NCBI GenBank assembly: GCA_030041495.1
Contig: JASHNT010000141.1
Location: 62,001 to 126,000, forward strand
Length of the DNA: 64,000 nucleotides
DNA from: Bryobacteraceae bacterium
GTDB taxonomy: Bacteria > Acidobacteriota > Terriglobia > Bryobacterales > Bryobacteraceae
Direction of reading: 5' to 3'
Both the position numbers and the translations under genes were made by a program. Shown here one piece after another: positions 51,237 to 61,300 of this stretch (positions are counted from its first letter, which is position 1; each line of letters starts with the position of its first letter). The notes below the pieces were generated by a model. That model had not been told where the DNA came from and did not search any database. It saw nothing but the letters and a program-made list of their open reading frames with translations.

Positions 51237-52697
51237 TTAAGCTGCTGCCGCGCGGGCGATGTCGCCGGCGTTCGCCAATTTCTCCGCGTTCCAGCACAGG
51301 TCGATTGTCTTGCGAGCTTGCGCGGCCGGCAGGATACCGCTCGACAAATCGAGAAACTTGGCCTCGATGGCGGCGTCGGTGAGCGGATTTTCCAGGCTCC
51401 CAATGACCTTGTCGATGGATTTCTCCAAGCGGCGCCCGTCCTTCAACGTGATCGCAATCTTCACCTGAGCCTCGCCGACCGTGGGATCGACCGTCGCTGT
51501 TGCACGGTCGCGCAGCGCGACGATTTGCGGATCGCGCACCAGTGTGTCGCTGAACTCGCGCTCGCCCGCAGCGCCCTTGACGATCGCCACAGCCGCGGCG
51601 TAGTAGACGCTAAACTTGCCTTCGAGGCCCGTTTGCGGAGTCTTCTTGCCCGTGAGCTCCAGCACCAAAGGGTGGACTCGCAGATCGATGCGCTCAATCT
51701 GATCGGCGGTCAGCTTGTATTGGTTGCGAAGCTGGATGCAGCCGTCAATCGCGGGATGAATCACCACGCCGCAGGCGAAGGGTTTGTAGGTGTTGAGCGA
51801 GATTTCGTAAGTCTGCCCAAGCATCTTTGTGAGCTCGGTGTAATCGCGCGAGGTGGAGAGCACATTCATCCAGCCGGCCTTGGCTTCCAGAGGCTGATTC
51901 GAGCTGGTGAAATTGCGCGCAGCCAGCAATGCCGCGGTGAGGCCGTTCTGTGCGGCGCGGCCCGGATGGAAGCTCTTGGTCATGGTGCCGAACATTTCCT
52001 TCAAGCCCACCGGCTGCGTGGCGGCGAGCCCGAGTGCCCACACCATCTGCTGCTGGTTCAGGCCGAGCAATTTGCCCACCGAAGCGGCGGAGCCGAAGAC
52101 TCCGCACGTTCCGGTGATGTGCCAGCCAGCGTCGTAGTGCGCCGGATAAACCGCGTTGCCGATGCGGCATTCGGCTTCGACCCCCAGCACCAGCGCGTGC
52201 ATGAAGTCGCGGCCGGAGACCGGACGATACTCGGACAACGCGAGAATCGCGGAGGCGACCGGCCCCGCGGGATGGATCACGGTGCGCAGATGCGTGTCGT
52301 CGTAATCGAAGATATGCGACGCGATGCCGTTGATCAGCGCGGCGTTCAAAATATCCATGCGCTCCTTGCGGCCCAGCAGAGTGGCCTGCGCAGGGCCGGC
52401 GAAGGGCGCAAGCGCGCTGACGGCGATATCGACGGTCTCATGCCGCGATCCGCCGACGGCGCACGCGGCCCAGTTGAGCAACGTCCGCGCGGCTTCCTTG
52501 TTGACCAGATGCGGAACGTCTTCGGGCTTGGAAGCAAGCACGAAACTCGCCAGCTTGCGGGTGACATCTTTGCCTGCGGCCGCTTCCGCGGCGGCCGATC
52601 CAGACTTGCGTTGATCGGCTTTCGCGTCGTCCGCTTTCGCGTCCGCGGCAGCGCCGGCCAGGGCCATGCCTCGAATAAAATTGCGCCGGTCCAACAT
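51237..52697 (-). CDS. Tat-exported MmgE/PrpD-family protein
   Basis: A 486-residue protein of the MmgE/PrpD (2-methylcitrate dehydratase-like) superfamily. It starts with a twin-arginine signal (MLDRRNFIRGMALAGAAA) followed by an Ala/Lys/Asp-rich linker. Family blocks include LLNWAACAVGGSRHETVD, NGIASHIFDYDDTH, HPAGPVASAILAL, GWHITGTCGVFGSAA and KPFACGVVIHPAIDG. Known members dehydrate or isomerise small tricarboxylic or dicarboxylic acids; the exported location makes the usual propionate role unlikely, and the substrate is unknown. Confidence 0.88.
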   Translation of the reverse strand: MLDRRNFIRGMALAGAAADAKADDAKADQRKSGSAAAEAAAGKDVTRKLASFVLASKPEDVPHLVNKEAARTLLNWAACAVGGSRHETVDIAVSALAPFAGPAQATLLGRKERMDILNAALINGIASHIFDYDDTHLRTVIHPAGPVASAILALSEYRPVSGRDFMHALVLGVEAECRIGNAVYPAHYDAGWHITGTCGVFGSAASVGKLLGLNQQQMVWALGLAATQPVGLKEMFGTMTKSFHPGRAAQNGLTAALLAARNFTSSNQPLEAKAGWMNVLSTSRDYTELTKMLGQTYEISLNTYKPFACGVVIHPAIDGCIQLRNQYKLTADQIERIDLRVHPLVLELTGKKTPQTGLEGKFSVYYAAAVAIVKGAAGEREFSDTLVRDPQIVALRDRATATVDPTVGEAQVKIAITLKDGRRLEKSIDKVIGSLENPLTDAAIEAKFLDLSSGILPAAQARKTIDLCWNAEKLANAGDIARAAAA

Positions 52698-52709
52698 AGG
52701 GAGAGAATA

Positions 52710-53168
52710 TCAGGGCCCGAACTCGAGGTCGAGCGAGGTACCCGGCTCGACTGCGAACCACCGGGTGAACAGCTCGCTGCGGAGTTTGCGGATCCGCGCC
52801 AGATCTTCGTCCTTTAAAGGACATACCGAATAAGGATTGAACTCCGCGGCAGTGTGGATGACGCCTTCCGCACGCTCCATGGAAAGCAGACCGACGATTT
52901 GCTCGGCGACGCCTGCTTCGGGAGGCAGCTTCCCGCGCGAGCCTTTGCCGGTGGTGTCGTCAATGTCCCAGCCGGAGGCAATGAGTCCGAAAAATCCAGC
53001 GCGAAGTCTAAGCACGGATTCGACCGCGTAGTGGGTCAAGTCGTGCAGAGCGAAGTATGCGGCATGGCGCTCAGTCTGCTTCTGCCAGGTGATGGAGCCG
53101 TCCGCGCGCGTGCAGCGCAGCACGCCGCCGCCATCGGAGCGCTTGGTGATCTGAATCTTTAGCACCAC
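52710..53168 (-). CDS. Conserved hypothetical protein
   Basis: A 152-residue soluble protein. Visible features are ITKRSDGGGVLRCTRADGSI, TWQKQTERHAAYFALHDLTH, YAVESVLRLRAGFFGLIASG and WDIDDTTGKGSRGKLPPEAG. The HxxYFALHDLTH segment is conserved in a family found in many bacteria, but I know no function. No signal peptide or membrane segment. It starts close to the divergent lactonase-like gene (20 bases) and ends 12 bases before the MmgE/PrpD gene on the same strand. Confidence 0.7.
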   Translation of the reverse strand: MVLKIQITKRSDGGGVLRCTRADGSITWQKQTERHAAYFALHDLTHYAVESVLRLRAGFFGLIASGWDIDDTTGKGSRGKLPPEAGVAEQIVGLLSMERAEGVIHTAAEFNPYSVCPLKDEDLARIRKLRSELFTRWFAVEPGTSLDLEFGP

Positions 53169-53188
53169 TACCAGCTAAGATAGCCGAT

Positions 53189-53983
53189 ATGCCCGCCGAT
53201 TCGCAGTGGGAAGTCTACGCCATCCGCTACGCGCATCATCCGCGTCCGGCGCGTGAGAATTTTTTGGGCCCTTTGCCGGCCGATATTCATGAGGGCGTCA
53301 TGCCGCTCGATTATTTCGTCTGGGCGGTGAAAACCGGAGACCGGGCCTATGTTCTCGACACGGGGTTCGATGAGGCGATGGCCCGCAAACGCGGCCGCGA
53401 GTTCCTGCACTCGCCTGGCGACGGATTGCGCGCCATCGGCATTGATCCGGCGCAAGTGGCGGACGTGGTTTTGTCGCACATGCACTACGATCATTGCGGC
53501 AATCACGAGCTGTTGCCCAACGCCCGTTATCACGTGCAGGATCGAGAAATGATGTTTGCAACCGGCCGCCACATGTGCCACTCTCACATGCGCATGCCTT
53601 TCGAGGAAGAAGACGTGGTGGCGATGGTGCGGAAATTGTTTCGCGGTCGCGTTGTATTTCACAGTGGCGACGAAGCACTGGCGCCCGGGCTGAGCCTGCA
53701 CTATGTTGGCGGCCACTCGATGGGCCTGCAGATGCTGCGGGTGAACACGCGGAGGGGATGGGTGATGCTCGCCGCGGACGCCGCGCATCTCTACGCCAAC
53801 CTCGAGCGCGGCATACCTTACCCGATCCTCTACAATGCCGCCGAGGTGATTGAAGGCTACCGTCGCGCCTACGCACTGGCGAGTTCGCCCGAGCACGTGA
53901 TCCCCGGCCATGATCCTCTAGTGATGGAGCGCTACCCCGCGGCTTCGCCCGAGTTACGCGGGTGGGTTGCGCGGCTTGATTAA
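53189..53983 (+). CDS. N-acyl homoserine lactonase-like MBL-fold hydrolase
   Basis: A 264-residue cytoplasmic MBL-fold protein. The di-metal motif is SHMHYDHCGNH (HxHxDH), followed by YVGGHSMG, AADAAHLY and IPGHDP for the remaining ligands. The overall length and the N-terminal DYFVWAVKTGDRAYVLDTGF fit the AttM/AiiB-like lactonase family, which opens homoserine or other lactones; quorum-signal hydrolysis is only one possibility. It diverges from a hypothetical gene and overlaps the convergent esterase gene by four bases. Confidence 0.85.
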   Translation: MPADSQWEVYAIRYAHHPRPARENFLGPLPADIHEGVMPLDYFVWAVKTGDRAYVLDTGFDEAMARKRGREFLHSPGDGLRAIGIDPAQVADVVLSHMHYDHCGNHELLPNARYHVQDREMMFATGRHMCHSHMRMPFEEEDVVAMVRKLFRGRVVFHSGDEALAPGLSLHYVGGHSMGLQMLRVNTRRGWVMLAADAAHLYANLERGIPYPILYNAAEVIEGYRRAYALASSPEHVIPGHDPLVMERYPAASPELRGWVARLD

Positions 53984-56076
53984 TCGAGCGGCAACGGGTC
54001 GGCCGGCGCGCGCTCGACCAGCTTCACGCGATCGGAGGCTCGGGAGAAAACATAGCCGAGCTGCTTGCGGAACTCATCCGCGGGAATCCGCGCTCCGGTC
54101 GCGTCCCTGGGATCGATCACGGTCACGCTTCGCGGCGCGAGCGCCATCAGCAAATCGCCCATGTCGTATTTGGCGAGCACGCCGGGAATCGCGATTTCAG
54201 GAATATTGCGGTGCAGCGGTTGATCCAGCACCATCCGGTAAGCCGCGAGCGTATTTTCAATCACCACGTTCCTGATCCGCGGGTCGAGCACGGCGGCGTG
54301 CAGCGCCACCGCGCCCATCGCCCCGCTGCCGTAAGCGGTGATGGCTTTCGAATCCACGTCGCCGCGATCGGTCAGCCAGTCCACCGCGCGAATGGCGTCA
54401 TCGACGCGCATGCCCAGAATGGTCTTGCCCACCAAAGCTGCGCGCAGCGAAAGGAGATTGAATGCTCCCAGATAGGGCGACTTCAGACCCTCAGTCCCCG
54501 GAGGCGAGGGCTTGGGGCCAAGCGCCATCACCACATGCCCGGACTTGGCGAGGCGATCGAAATCCCCGCCCACGCCGGCCAGCTTTTCCGGCTGCGAATC
54601 CAGCATCAACACGGCCGGCTTCAGACCGGCCGCGGAGGGGACAGCAACGAACGCCGGCGCCTCGCCGTCCTCGCTTTGCAAAGTGATTTTCTCAACTCGA
54701 TAACCTTCCCGCTGCTCGGTCGAAAGTGTTGCGGCAACCGGCGGACGAGTACTGGGCCGCGCGACCACTCCCGCCAGCCCCCGAATGTCTTCGGCAACCT
54801 CCGTGGCGGAGGGATGCGTTTTCGGGAGATTCGCCGCCGCATGGGACTGGATGATGGACGGAACCGTGTCTCCACCAATCGAAGTCGAGACCTGGCCGGT
54901 GGGCGTACACAACAGCTCCGCCGGATTCTGAATGCGCAGCGAGGTGAAAGGAGCGCCGCCGGCAGGAGCATTTTTCAGATAATGCAAAAAGAACCCCAGA
55001 ATCGCGGGAGAAATCGGACCCAAGTTGCCATGGCCTCCCGGTCCTGTGATCCACTGGAGCTTGTCTTCCGCGCCGTACAACTTGTAAAAGCGCGCGGCTT
55101 CTTCGCGAGTCTGCTTGGCTCCCTCGAAGGGGAACATGTCGTTGGTGGTGGAGATGATCGCGTATGGTTTGGGCGCGAACAGCTCCACCCAATCCCCAAA
55201 ATCGAGACCCTCTTCGATGAAGTGCGGAATGCTCTGTTCAGCTTCCTGGACGCCGGTGGCCGAAGGCAGCAGTTCCTTGAATGAGGTGATGTAGCAGGCG
55301 ACACCGGCTACTTTGACCCGATCGTCGAGCGCGGCCAGATACGCCGTCGATGTCCCGCCTCCGGAGCAACCCAGCGCGCCGATCGCCTGCGCATTTACAT
55401 CGCGGCGGCTGATCAAATAGTCGATGCCGCGCATCGAGTCGTTGATGAAATACCGCGCGACGTCCTCGCCGAGCAACATAGCCGGAACATTCACTTCGCC
55501 ATGCTCGCCAGTCGAACCGCCGATAGTGGATTTTTTTTCGCCGGGGTCGAAATATTGCAGCCGTTCGCCCTGCCCCAACGGGTCGATGGCAAGCGCGATT
55601 ACGCCCGCGCGCGCGAAATTTCCGCCGAAAGAGTATTGGCTCTGCTTGCCGCTGGCTTCGTGACCGGGCGCGAGCAATACGGCGGGAAACGGCCCATTGC
55701 CGCCGGCGGGAAGATACAGGTTTGCGGTTACCCACAATCCGGGGAGGCTTTCGTATGCCAGCTTTTCGATGCGAAATCCGTCTTCGGAAAGACTGCCGAA
55801 CTGCTTCACCGCAACCGGTCCGTGATGCTCCGGAAGGCCGCCGATTAAATTGAGGACGGTCTCGCGGACGTGCGCTTTTCGGCGCTCGGCGTCAGCCCGG
55901 GTTTGAAGATGCGCGATGGCCGAGGCGCGCTCGGCGAGTTGTTGATCCGCGATCGCGTCCAGTGTTTCGATCAGCTTCTTACGTGCGCTGTTGTCCGGCG
56001 CGGGCGTTTGCGCCAGCGCCCAAACGGCACACGCAGCGGCGAGCGCTCCGGCTCGCGCAACTCGATTCACCGGCAT
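53980..56076 (-). CDS. Secreted two-domain alpha/beta-hydrolase (acetylxylan esterase-like)
   Basis: A 698-residue exported protein. ATG 56076 follows GAGG and leads a signal peptide (MPVNRVARAGALAAACAVWA). The first hydrolase domain (about residues 60-370) has LLAPGHEASGKQ, IDPLGQGERLQ and the nucleophile motif GALGCSGGGTS, with His in GPGGHGNLGP. A second domain (about 430-690) has YGSGAMGAVAL and DPRIRNVVIENTLAA, but its Asp/His are less clear, so it may be degenerate. The family resembles acetylxylan esterase/dienelactone hydrolase-type enzymes acting on polysaccharide esters. It has no overlap with the next gene upstream. Confidence 0.8.
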   Translation of the reverse strand: MPVNRVARAGALAAACAVWALAQTPAPDNSARKKLIETLDAIADQQLAERASAIAHLQTRADAERRKAHVRETVLNLIGGLPEHHGPVAVKQFGSLSEDGFRIEKLAYESLPGLWVTANLYLPAGGNGPFPAVLLAPGHEASGKQSQYSFGGNFARAGVIALAIDPLGQGERLQYFDPGEKKSTIGGSTGEHGEVNVPAMLLGEDVARYFINDSMRGIDYLISRRDVNAQAIGALGCSGGGTSTAYLAALDDRVKVAGVACYITSFKELLPSATGVQEAEQSIPHFIEEGLDFGDWVELFAPKPYAIISTTNDMFPFEGAKQTREEAARFYKLYGAEDKLQWITGPGGHGNLGPISPAILGFFLHYLKNAPAGGAPFTSLRIQNPAELLCTPTGQVSTSIGGDTVPSIIQSHAAANLPKTHPSATEVAEDIRGLAGVVARPSTRPPVAATLSTEQREGYRVEKITLQSEDGEAPAFVAVPSAAGLKPAVLMLDSQPEKLAGVGGDFDRLAKSGHVVMALGPKPSPPGTEGLKSPYLGAFNLLSLRAALVGKTILGMRVDDAIRAVDWLTDRGDVDSKAITAYGSGAMGAVALHAAVLDPRIRNVVIENTLAAYRMVLDQPLHRNIPEIAIPGVLAKYDMGDLLMALAPRSVTVIDPRDATGARIPADEFRKQLGYVFSRASDRVKLVERAPADPLPLD

Positions 56077-56142
56077 GCGAATCACCTCAAAGGTTGATTG
56101 TATGCCAGCGCAACGCCGCCAAGGGCTTTCTTTGATGACGGC

Positions 56143-58356
56143 TTAATTGATAACTTCGATGGGAGCTTCCCAGAACGACGCCCTCGGGCCCCCGGGATCG
56201 AGTACCGTCACCTGGCAGTTATAGATGCCGGGCTTGATGTCGGCCAGGGAGACCGTGAAGCGGAACGGCATCGGCTTGCTGTGCCAGGTGCCTCCCAGCG
56301 GCGTCGTCGCCTGAATGGGCGGCGTTTCGAAGACCTTGTTTTGGCCCTGATAGAACGCGACGTAGGCAACCACCGGGCGCGAGTTTTCGAGCGTGGCCTC
56401 GTAAGCCTGAAGGAACACGTACATATCCTTGGTTTTGGAGAACACTCGCGTCACGCTGGGGATCAACTTCTGGCCGTCCACCACCAGGGGATTGGTGGTC
56501 TCCGCGCGATCCTTGTCCTTCAGAGCGTTGTACAGCGCGTCCTTCAGATCCACGCGCTGGCTGCTCAGCACCACGCTACTGATGGGAATGCGGACGTTTT
56601 CTTCCGGCTTCATCAGATTCGGAACCACGAACTTGCTTTGGTAAGTTCCAATGCGGCCGGTTTCATTGTCGCGAGCCAAGAACTTGATGGTGTAGGTTCC
56701 GGGCAGCATTGTGAACATGGCCGGATACTCGATGGGCCGCTTAGCGAGTTCCGCCGCCGTGGCGTCGCTGACTTTGATATCGACCTTGTCGCGAATGTTG
56801 CTGACCGTAGTGCCGAAGTCGTCCTTGACTTCACCGATGAAATCGATGGTTGTACGCTCCGATCCGCCGCGCTTGGCCAGCACCAATTCACGCCCCGGGA
56901 TCTTGACCATCATTGGCACCAGATACTCGGCGCGATTGATCTGGAAGAAGTCGAGCTCCATGGCGATGGTGATCTCGGTCATTGGGTCCGGAGCCAGAAG
57001 AGCGTCTTCGAGCTGCCGTTCCTTGTCGGTCGAGTTGAACTTGTGCCAGTCTTTATTGCCGTAGTAGCCGGGCCGGTAATCCTTTGCCGTCAGAGCCGTG
57101 TTCGCCAGCGTGATCTTGATCTTGCGGTATTTTCCGTCCAGATTGCTGTTGCTGGTGTTGTAGCCGAGAATGTAATAGCTGCCGATCGATTTCTCCGCGT
57201 TGATGATGCCACGGCCAAGGTCGTTGTTGTCGAGCAGCGCCTTGCCTCCCGTGTCCGACGCCAGTGTCCACAACGTGTCTTGCGTGGTTTGCAGGCGAGT
57301 GACGTAAGCGTTCATCATCGCGCCGTTCATTGCGTTAGCTCCGCTCCCGATCCTGGTAGTTCCATCGCCCATCGGAGGCATCGCCACCAGGCCGCGCGCA
57401 TCCACCGGCCAGAAGGAAACGTTTGCCCGGATGGCCGTGTTTTCGGTGGCCTGAAGCTGGGCCTGGTTATTGGTCCCGTTCAGATTGATGCCGCTGGCGA
57501 ACACCACCATCACCTTCTTTTCGTTGAGCGTACCTAGCATCTTCGCCGCGGTCTGCAGAGCCGCGAGCTGCCGGTCCGTGGTGAACAGATTGAATTCACT
57601 GTCGTCCTGCCCGAATGAGTTGCTGTCGGTCGAAGTGGCCGCGTCGTTGTTCGTTTCTCCGAATCCCTGCCCCTCGCCGACCTCGATGGTCTCGATAATG
57701 CTCATCAGTTTGTCACGATCGTCGGTGAAGTCGCACAGAACCTGCACTCCCGAGCCCTCGTACTTCATGATGGACATCAGATCCGCCGGCGACATTTGCG
57801 ACTGGATAAACTTCTCGGCGGAAGAAAGCGCGCGGATTTGATCGGACTGCGGCATCGACGTCATGTCAAAGTAGATCACCAGCAAACGCCGGTCGCGATG
57901 CGCCACCTCGCCCGGAGCTTCCGGAGCGATTTGCGTGGTCGTCAGTTTGTCCAGCGGCGCAACCACCGTCGGCGTTTCAGGACGGGTCTGCAGCGCCGGG
58001 CCGGGCTCGTCCGGGATATTTTGGTACTGCAGGAACGTGACCTGCTGCTTCACTCCGTCTTCGGTGACGACGAAATCCTCGGGTTTTAGGTTATCGACGG
58101 ATTTGCCGTTCTTATCGACCACCGTTACCTCTTCGGTGACCAAATTCAGCGTTGTGCTGAAGGTTGCCACACCGGCGCCGCCGGCAGGAGCATTCGTGCC
58201 CGGCGCGTTGGCCGGAATGGGAGGAGGCACCTTCGAAGGAGGCTGCTGAGCGCTTGCAACCATGAAAACGATCAGCGCCAGACCAAGCAGTTTTAATTTG
58301 ACGCCGCTAAGCCGCCCAGGCCCGCCAGGCAGCCAAGAAAAGCCAGATTGCCGCAT
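56143..58356 (-). CDS. VWFA-related acidobacterial-type secreted protein
   Basis: A 737-residue protein beginning at ATG 58356, which has GGAGG at ideal spacing; an in-frame ATG at 58368 has none. A long basic signal sequence leads to MVASAQQPPSK. The early block LVTEEVTVVDKNGKSVDNLK and PEDFVVTEDGVKQQVTFLQY is the signature of the VWFA-related acidobacterial family (TIGR03436). The von Willebrand A domain shows LLVIYFDMTSMPQ (a degenerate MIDAS start), VMVVFASGINL and TGGKALLDNNDLG. The C-terminal third is a beta-rich domain. It starts 13 bases after the TonB receptor gene stop and is likely co-expressed. Confidence 0.85.
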   Translation of the reverse strand: MRQSGFSWLPGGPGRLSGVKLKLLGLALIVFMVASAQQPPSKVPPPIPANAPGTNAPAGGAGVATFSTTLNLVTEEVTVVDKNGKSVDNLKPEDFVVTEDGVKQQVTFLQYQNIPDEPGPALQTRPETPTVVAPLDKLTTTQIAPEAPGEVAHRDRRLLVIYFDMTSMPQSDQIRALSSAEKFIQSQMSPADLMSIMKYEGSGVQVLCDFTDDRDKLMSIIETIEVGEGQGFGETNNDAATSTDSNSFGQDDSEFNLFTTDRQLAALQTAAKMLGTLNEKKVMVVFASGINLNGTNNQAQLQATENTAIRANVSFWPVDARGLVAMPPMGDGTTRIGSGANAMNGAMMNAYVTRLQTTQDTLWTLASDTGGKALLDNNDLGRGIINAEKSIGSYYILGYNTSNSNLDGKYRKIKITLANTALTAKDYRPGYYGNKDWHKFNSTDKERQLEDALLAPDPMTEITIAMELDFFQINRAEYLVPMMVKIPGRELVLAKRGGSERTTIDFIGEVKDDFGTTVSNIRDKVDIKVSDATAAELAKRPIEYPAMFTMLPGTYTIKFLARDNETGRIGTYQSKFVVPNLMKPEENVRIPISSVVLSSQRVDLKDALYNALKDKDRAETTNPLVVDGQKLIPSVTRVFSKTKDMYVFLQAYEATLENSRPVVAYVAFYQGQNKVFETPPIQATTPLGGTWHSKPMPFRFTVSLADIKPGIYNCQVTVLDPGGPRASFWEAPIEVIN

Positions 58357-58369
58357 AGTTACCTCCATT

Positions 58370-61300
58370 CTAAAATCTGAAGTCCGCCCGCATGGTCAGC
58401 TTACGCATGGTGTTGGCGTTGCTGGCGACCCCAAACTGGGGGGTGCCGAGCGTGTTTCCGTAGGTGGCGAACACCACGTGATTCAGCACATTGTTTGCGT
58501 TGACCTGAAAATTCAAGGTGACCCGGTCGCTTAGCCGGAAAGTCCGCTGAAGCGAGCCGTTCATCGAGAACTGCGCGGGACCGGTAATCGTGCCGACGCC
58601 CGCATCGCCGAACTGACCCGGCGCCGGCGCCGCGAATGCCGCTTTATTCAAGAACACGCCCGCTTGTTGCGAGGCGTACAGCGGCGCTCCTGTGAAATTC
58701 GGCCGTTGAACATTCTGGTTGGTCGTCCCGCCCAGCGGGAAGTTATACAGCGGCGTCTCGGGCAAGCCCGTGCCCCAGGTCGGCGTCGCCACGAAAGTCC
58801 ACTCCTTCAACGCAGCCGCCTTCCATCCGCTCAGGAATGTCCCTCCATGCAGCCCCATTCCGGAGGTGTACTGGATCTGCGGAAACGCCAGGTTCTGCCG
58901 CTGATCGAAAGTGGAAAGCCCGCGCTCCGCACTCAGGTTCAGCCAGTTTTGCGCCGGTTGTCCTTGGGTATTGGTGTCGTCGATTGCCTTGGCGTAGGTA
59001 TAAACCATCTGCGCCGTAAATCCGTTGTGCAGCCTCCGCCGCAATTGAATCGAGCCTGCCTGCCTGGTGGAATTCGCGTTCGAGGCTTCATACACAAATC
59101 CCGATGTGCACAGAGAAGAAAGCCCGGCGCAAGGCGATGTCCCGCCATACGGGTAGCTGTTCGGGTAGAAGAATTGCGCCAGATGGGTTCCCTTGATGCC
59201 CTGGTAGGTCACCACCATCTGCATCCCGCCCGGCAGGTCCTTCTGTATCGAAGCCTGCCAGTTCTGTAAGTAGGATTCCCGGAAATTCGGATCGATTCCG
59301 AACGTATCCGCGCTGAACTCGGGCGCCCCGATGAAGCCGTTCGCCAGCGTCAGCGGGCTGTTGGGGCCGTTGACCGCATTCACGCTCGAAGAAAGCGGCG
59401 CTTGTTGGTCCATCGCGCCCGCGATCTGCACGTAATTCGGACTGGTGAACGCCAAGCTGTAACCGGCGCGGACCACAAGGGAAGATCCTGAAATGGGCCT
59501 CCACGCAATGCCGACGCCAGGGTCGAGCGGGAGCCGCTCCGGGCGGATCAACGCGCTCGGATAATTCATCCCCGACACCGAACCAATCGGGTTGTAGCCT
59601 ACCACCGGCGTAATCTGCGTGAAGCCCTGAGCCACGTCCAAATTCACCAGGCGTCCATACTCTTCCGTGACCGGCTCGTAGAATTCGTAGCGCGCCGTTA
59701 AATCCAGAGTCAACGAGGAATTCACCCGCCAGTCGTCCTTGACATACAGCTCGTAGATCTTCGCCCGTAAATACTTATCCGCGTTGCCGTACGCCAGCGT
59801 GGCGGTGTCCGGAATGCCCAGCAGGAAATCCGCAAAGGAACCCACGGCGGTTCCCGGCGCGCCCGAAGCCGCGCCATTAAAGTTGAATGCGCCCCGCGCG
59901 TTGGTTTCCGTATCGAAGTTGAGGTCCTGCCATTGCACGTCTCCGCCGAACTGAATGTTGTGGCGCCCATGATTCCAGGTGTTGTCCAACGTGGGCCGGT
60001 AGGTGGTGACGCGAGTGAAGGATGGGTAGCCGTCGGCTAGCCCGGAAATTCCGCTGGCCCCAAAGTTCAGCGCTGGAGGCCCCCAGTAGGTCGGGTTCTG
60101 ATAATTCCCGAAAATACCCGCGTTGCCCGAAACATTGGTGCTGTTTTGGAAAAATGAGTAATTGTGTGCCGCATTCCGGTTGAAAGCGAGCGTTAGCTGC
60201 GTACTCATGCGCGGCGTCCACTGCCGCCGGATCTGCGGCAGGAAGTTCATTCCCAGGCTGCTGCCGGTGTCCAGGAATCCGAAAATGCTCTGGGGAGTGG
60301 TCGAACGCGAGCTTTGCAGCGCGAATATCCCGGTGATCTGGAGTTTCCGTCCCACCGCCTTTTGCATGCGAATGTTGAAGCCGTCCTGGTGTTGTTGCGT
60401 CACCTCCGCTGCTTCGTAGTTGTAGATCCCGCTGTTGAAGTTTGGGAGCGGATAAAGCCCGAGCAGAGCCGTGGCCTGCGGGCTGATCTGAGTCTGGGGA
60501 ATGATGTTGTTGGCGAATCCGGGAAGAGTTCCGCTCAAGCCCGAAAGATCCCCGGTCCGCTCCGCCTGGGTGGGCACCAAACCGTAAGCTACGTTATCGT
60601 TCCGGACCCGGGTCATGTTCCAATTGATGAAAAACGTCGGACCGTTCCGCAGCAGGTGCGGAATGCGTAGAGGACCTTGAATCGACGCGTTGATCTGATA
60701 GTCGAAGTAAGAGGGCTTGGCAACCGCCCCGCCGGTTTGCGAAAACTGCCGCGCGTCGGTGATCGAATCGCTGACGTTGGTGAAGCTCAGCAGGTAGGTG
60801 TACAACGACCGCGCCCCGCGGCGGTTGTTTCCAAACGCCGGATTTAACGCGAAGGGCGTCGACGCGCCGTTGATCTGGCTGCCGTTGACCAGGAATCCGT
60901 CCGCGGCGCGGCCGGAATCGTCCTGCGCTGGCGTCTCGGCGACGGTTTGAGCGGCAGGAGACGCTCCGCCCTCAGCAGCTTGCCCTTGAGACGGTGCTTG
61001 AGCTTGCGCCTTGGACTTGGAGCCCGACGGCGGCACCGGACGCGCGGTATTGGCGTCAGCCGGCGGAGGAGTACGTTGCTCGGTGAGCTGAGTGGCTTGA
61101 ACCTGCGCCTGTATGTCATTCAGCGACTTCATCTTAAGCTCGAATTTCGCGGCTGGGGCAGTAGGCCCCACGGTGACCTCTTGCGTCATCGGGGTGAAGC
61201 CGGACATCTCCACGCTGATGGTCCAGGTGCCGTCGGCTAAATCCGGGAAGGAATACGTGCCCATTCCATCGGTGACCGCCTGGACTTTCTTGTCGCCCTG

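Noticed and set aside
51318-52817. 499-codon plus-strand frame opposite the MmgE/PrpD gene
   Set aside because: The minus-strand protein is clearly a real family member; the antisense frame has low-complexity Arg/Gly composition.
56098-57537. 479-codon plus-strand frame opposite the VWA gene
   Set aside because: Shadow of the minus-strand VWA protein with no recognisable motifs.
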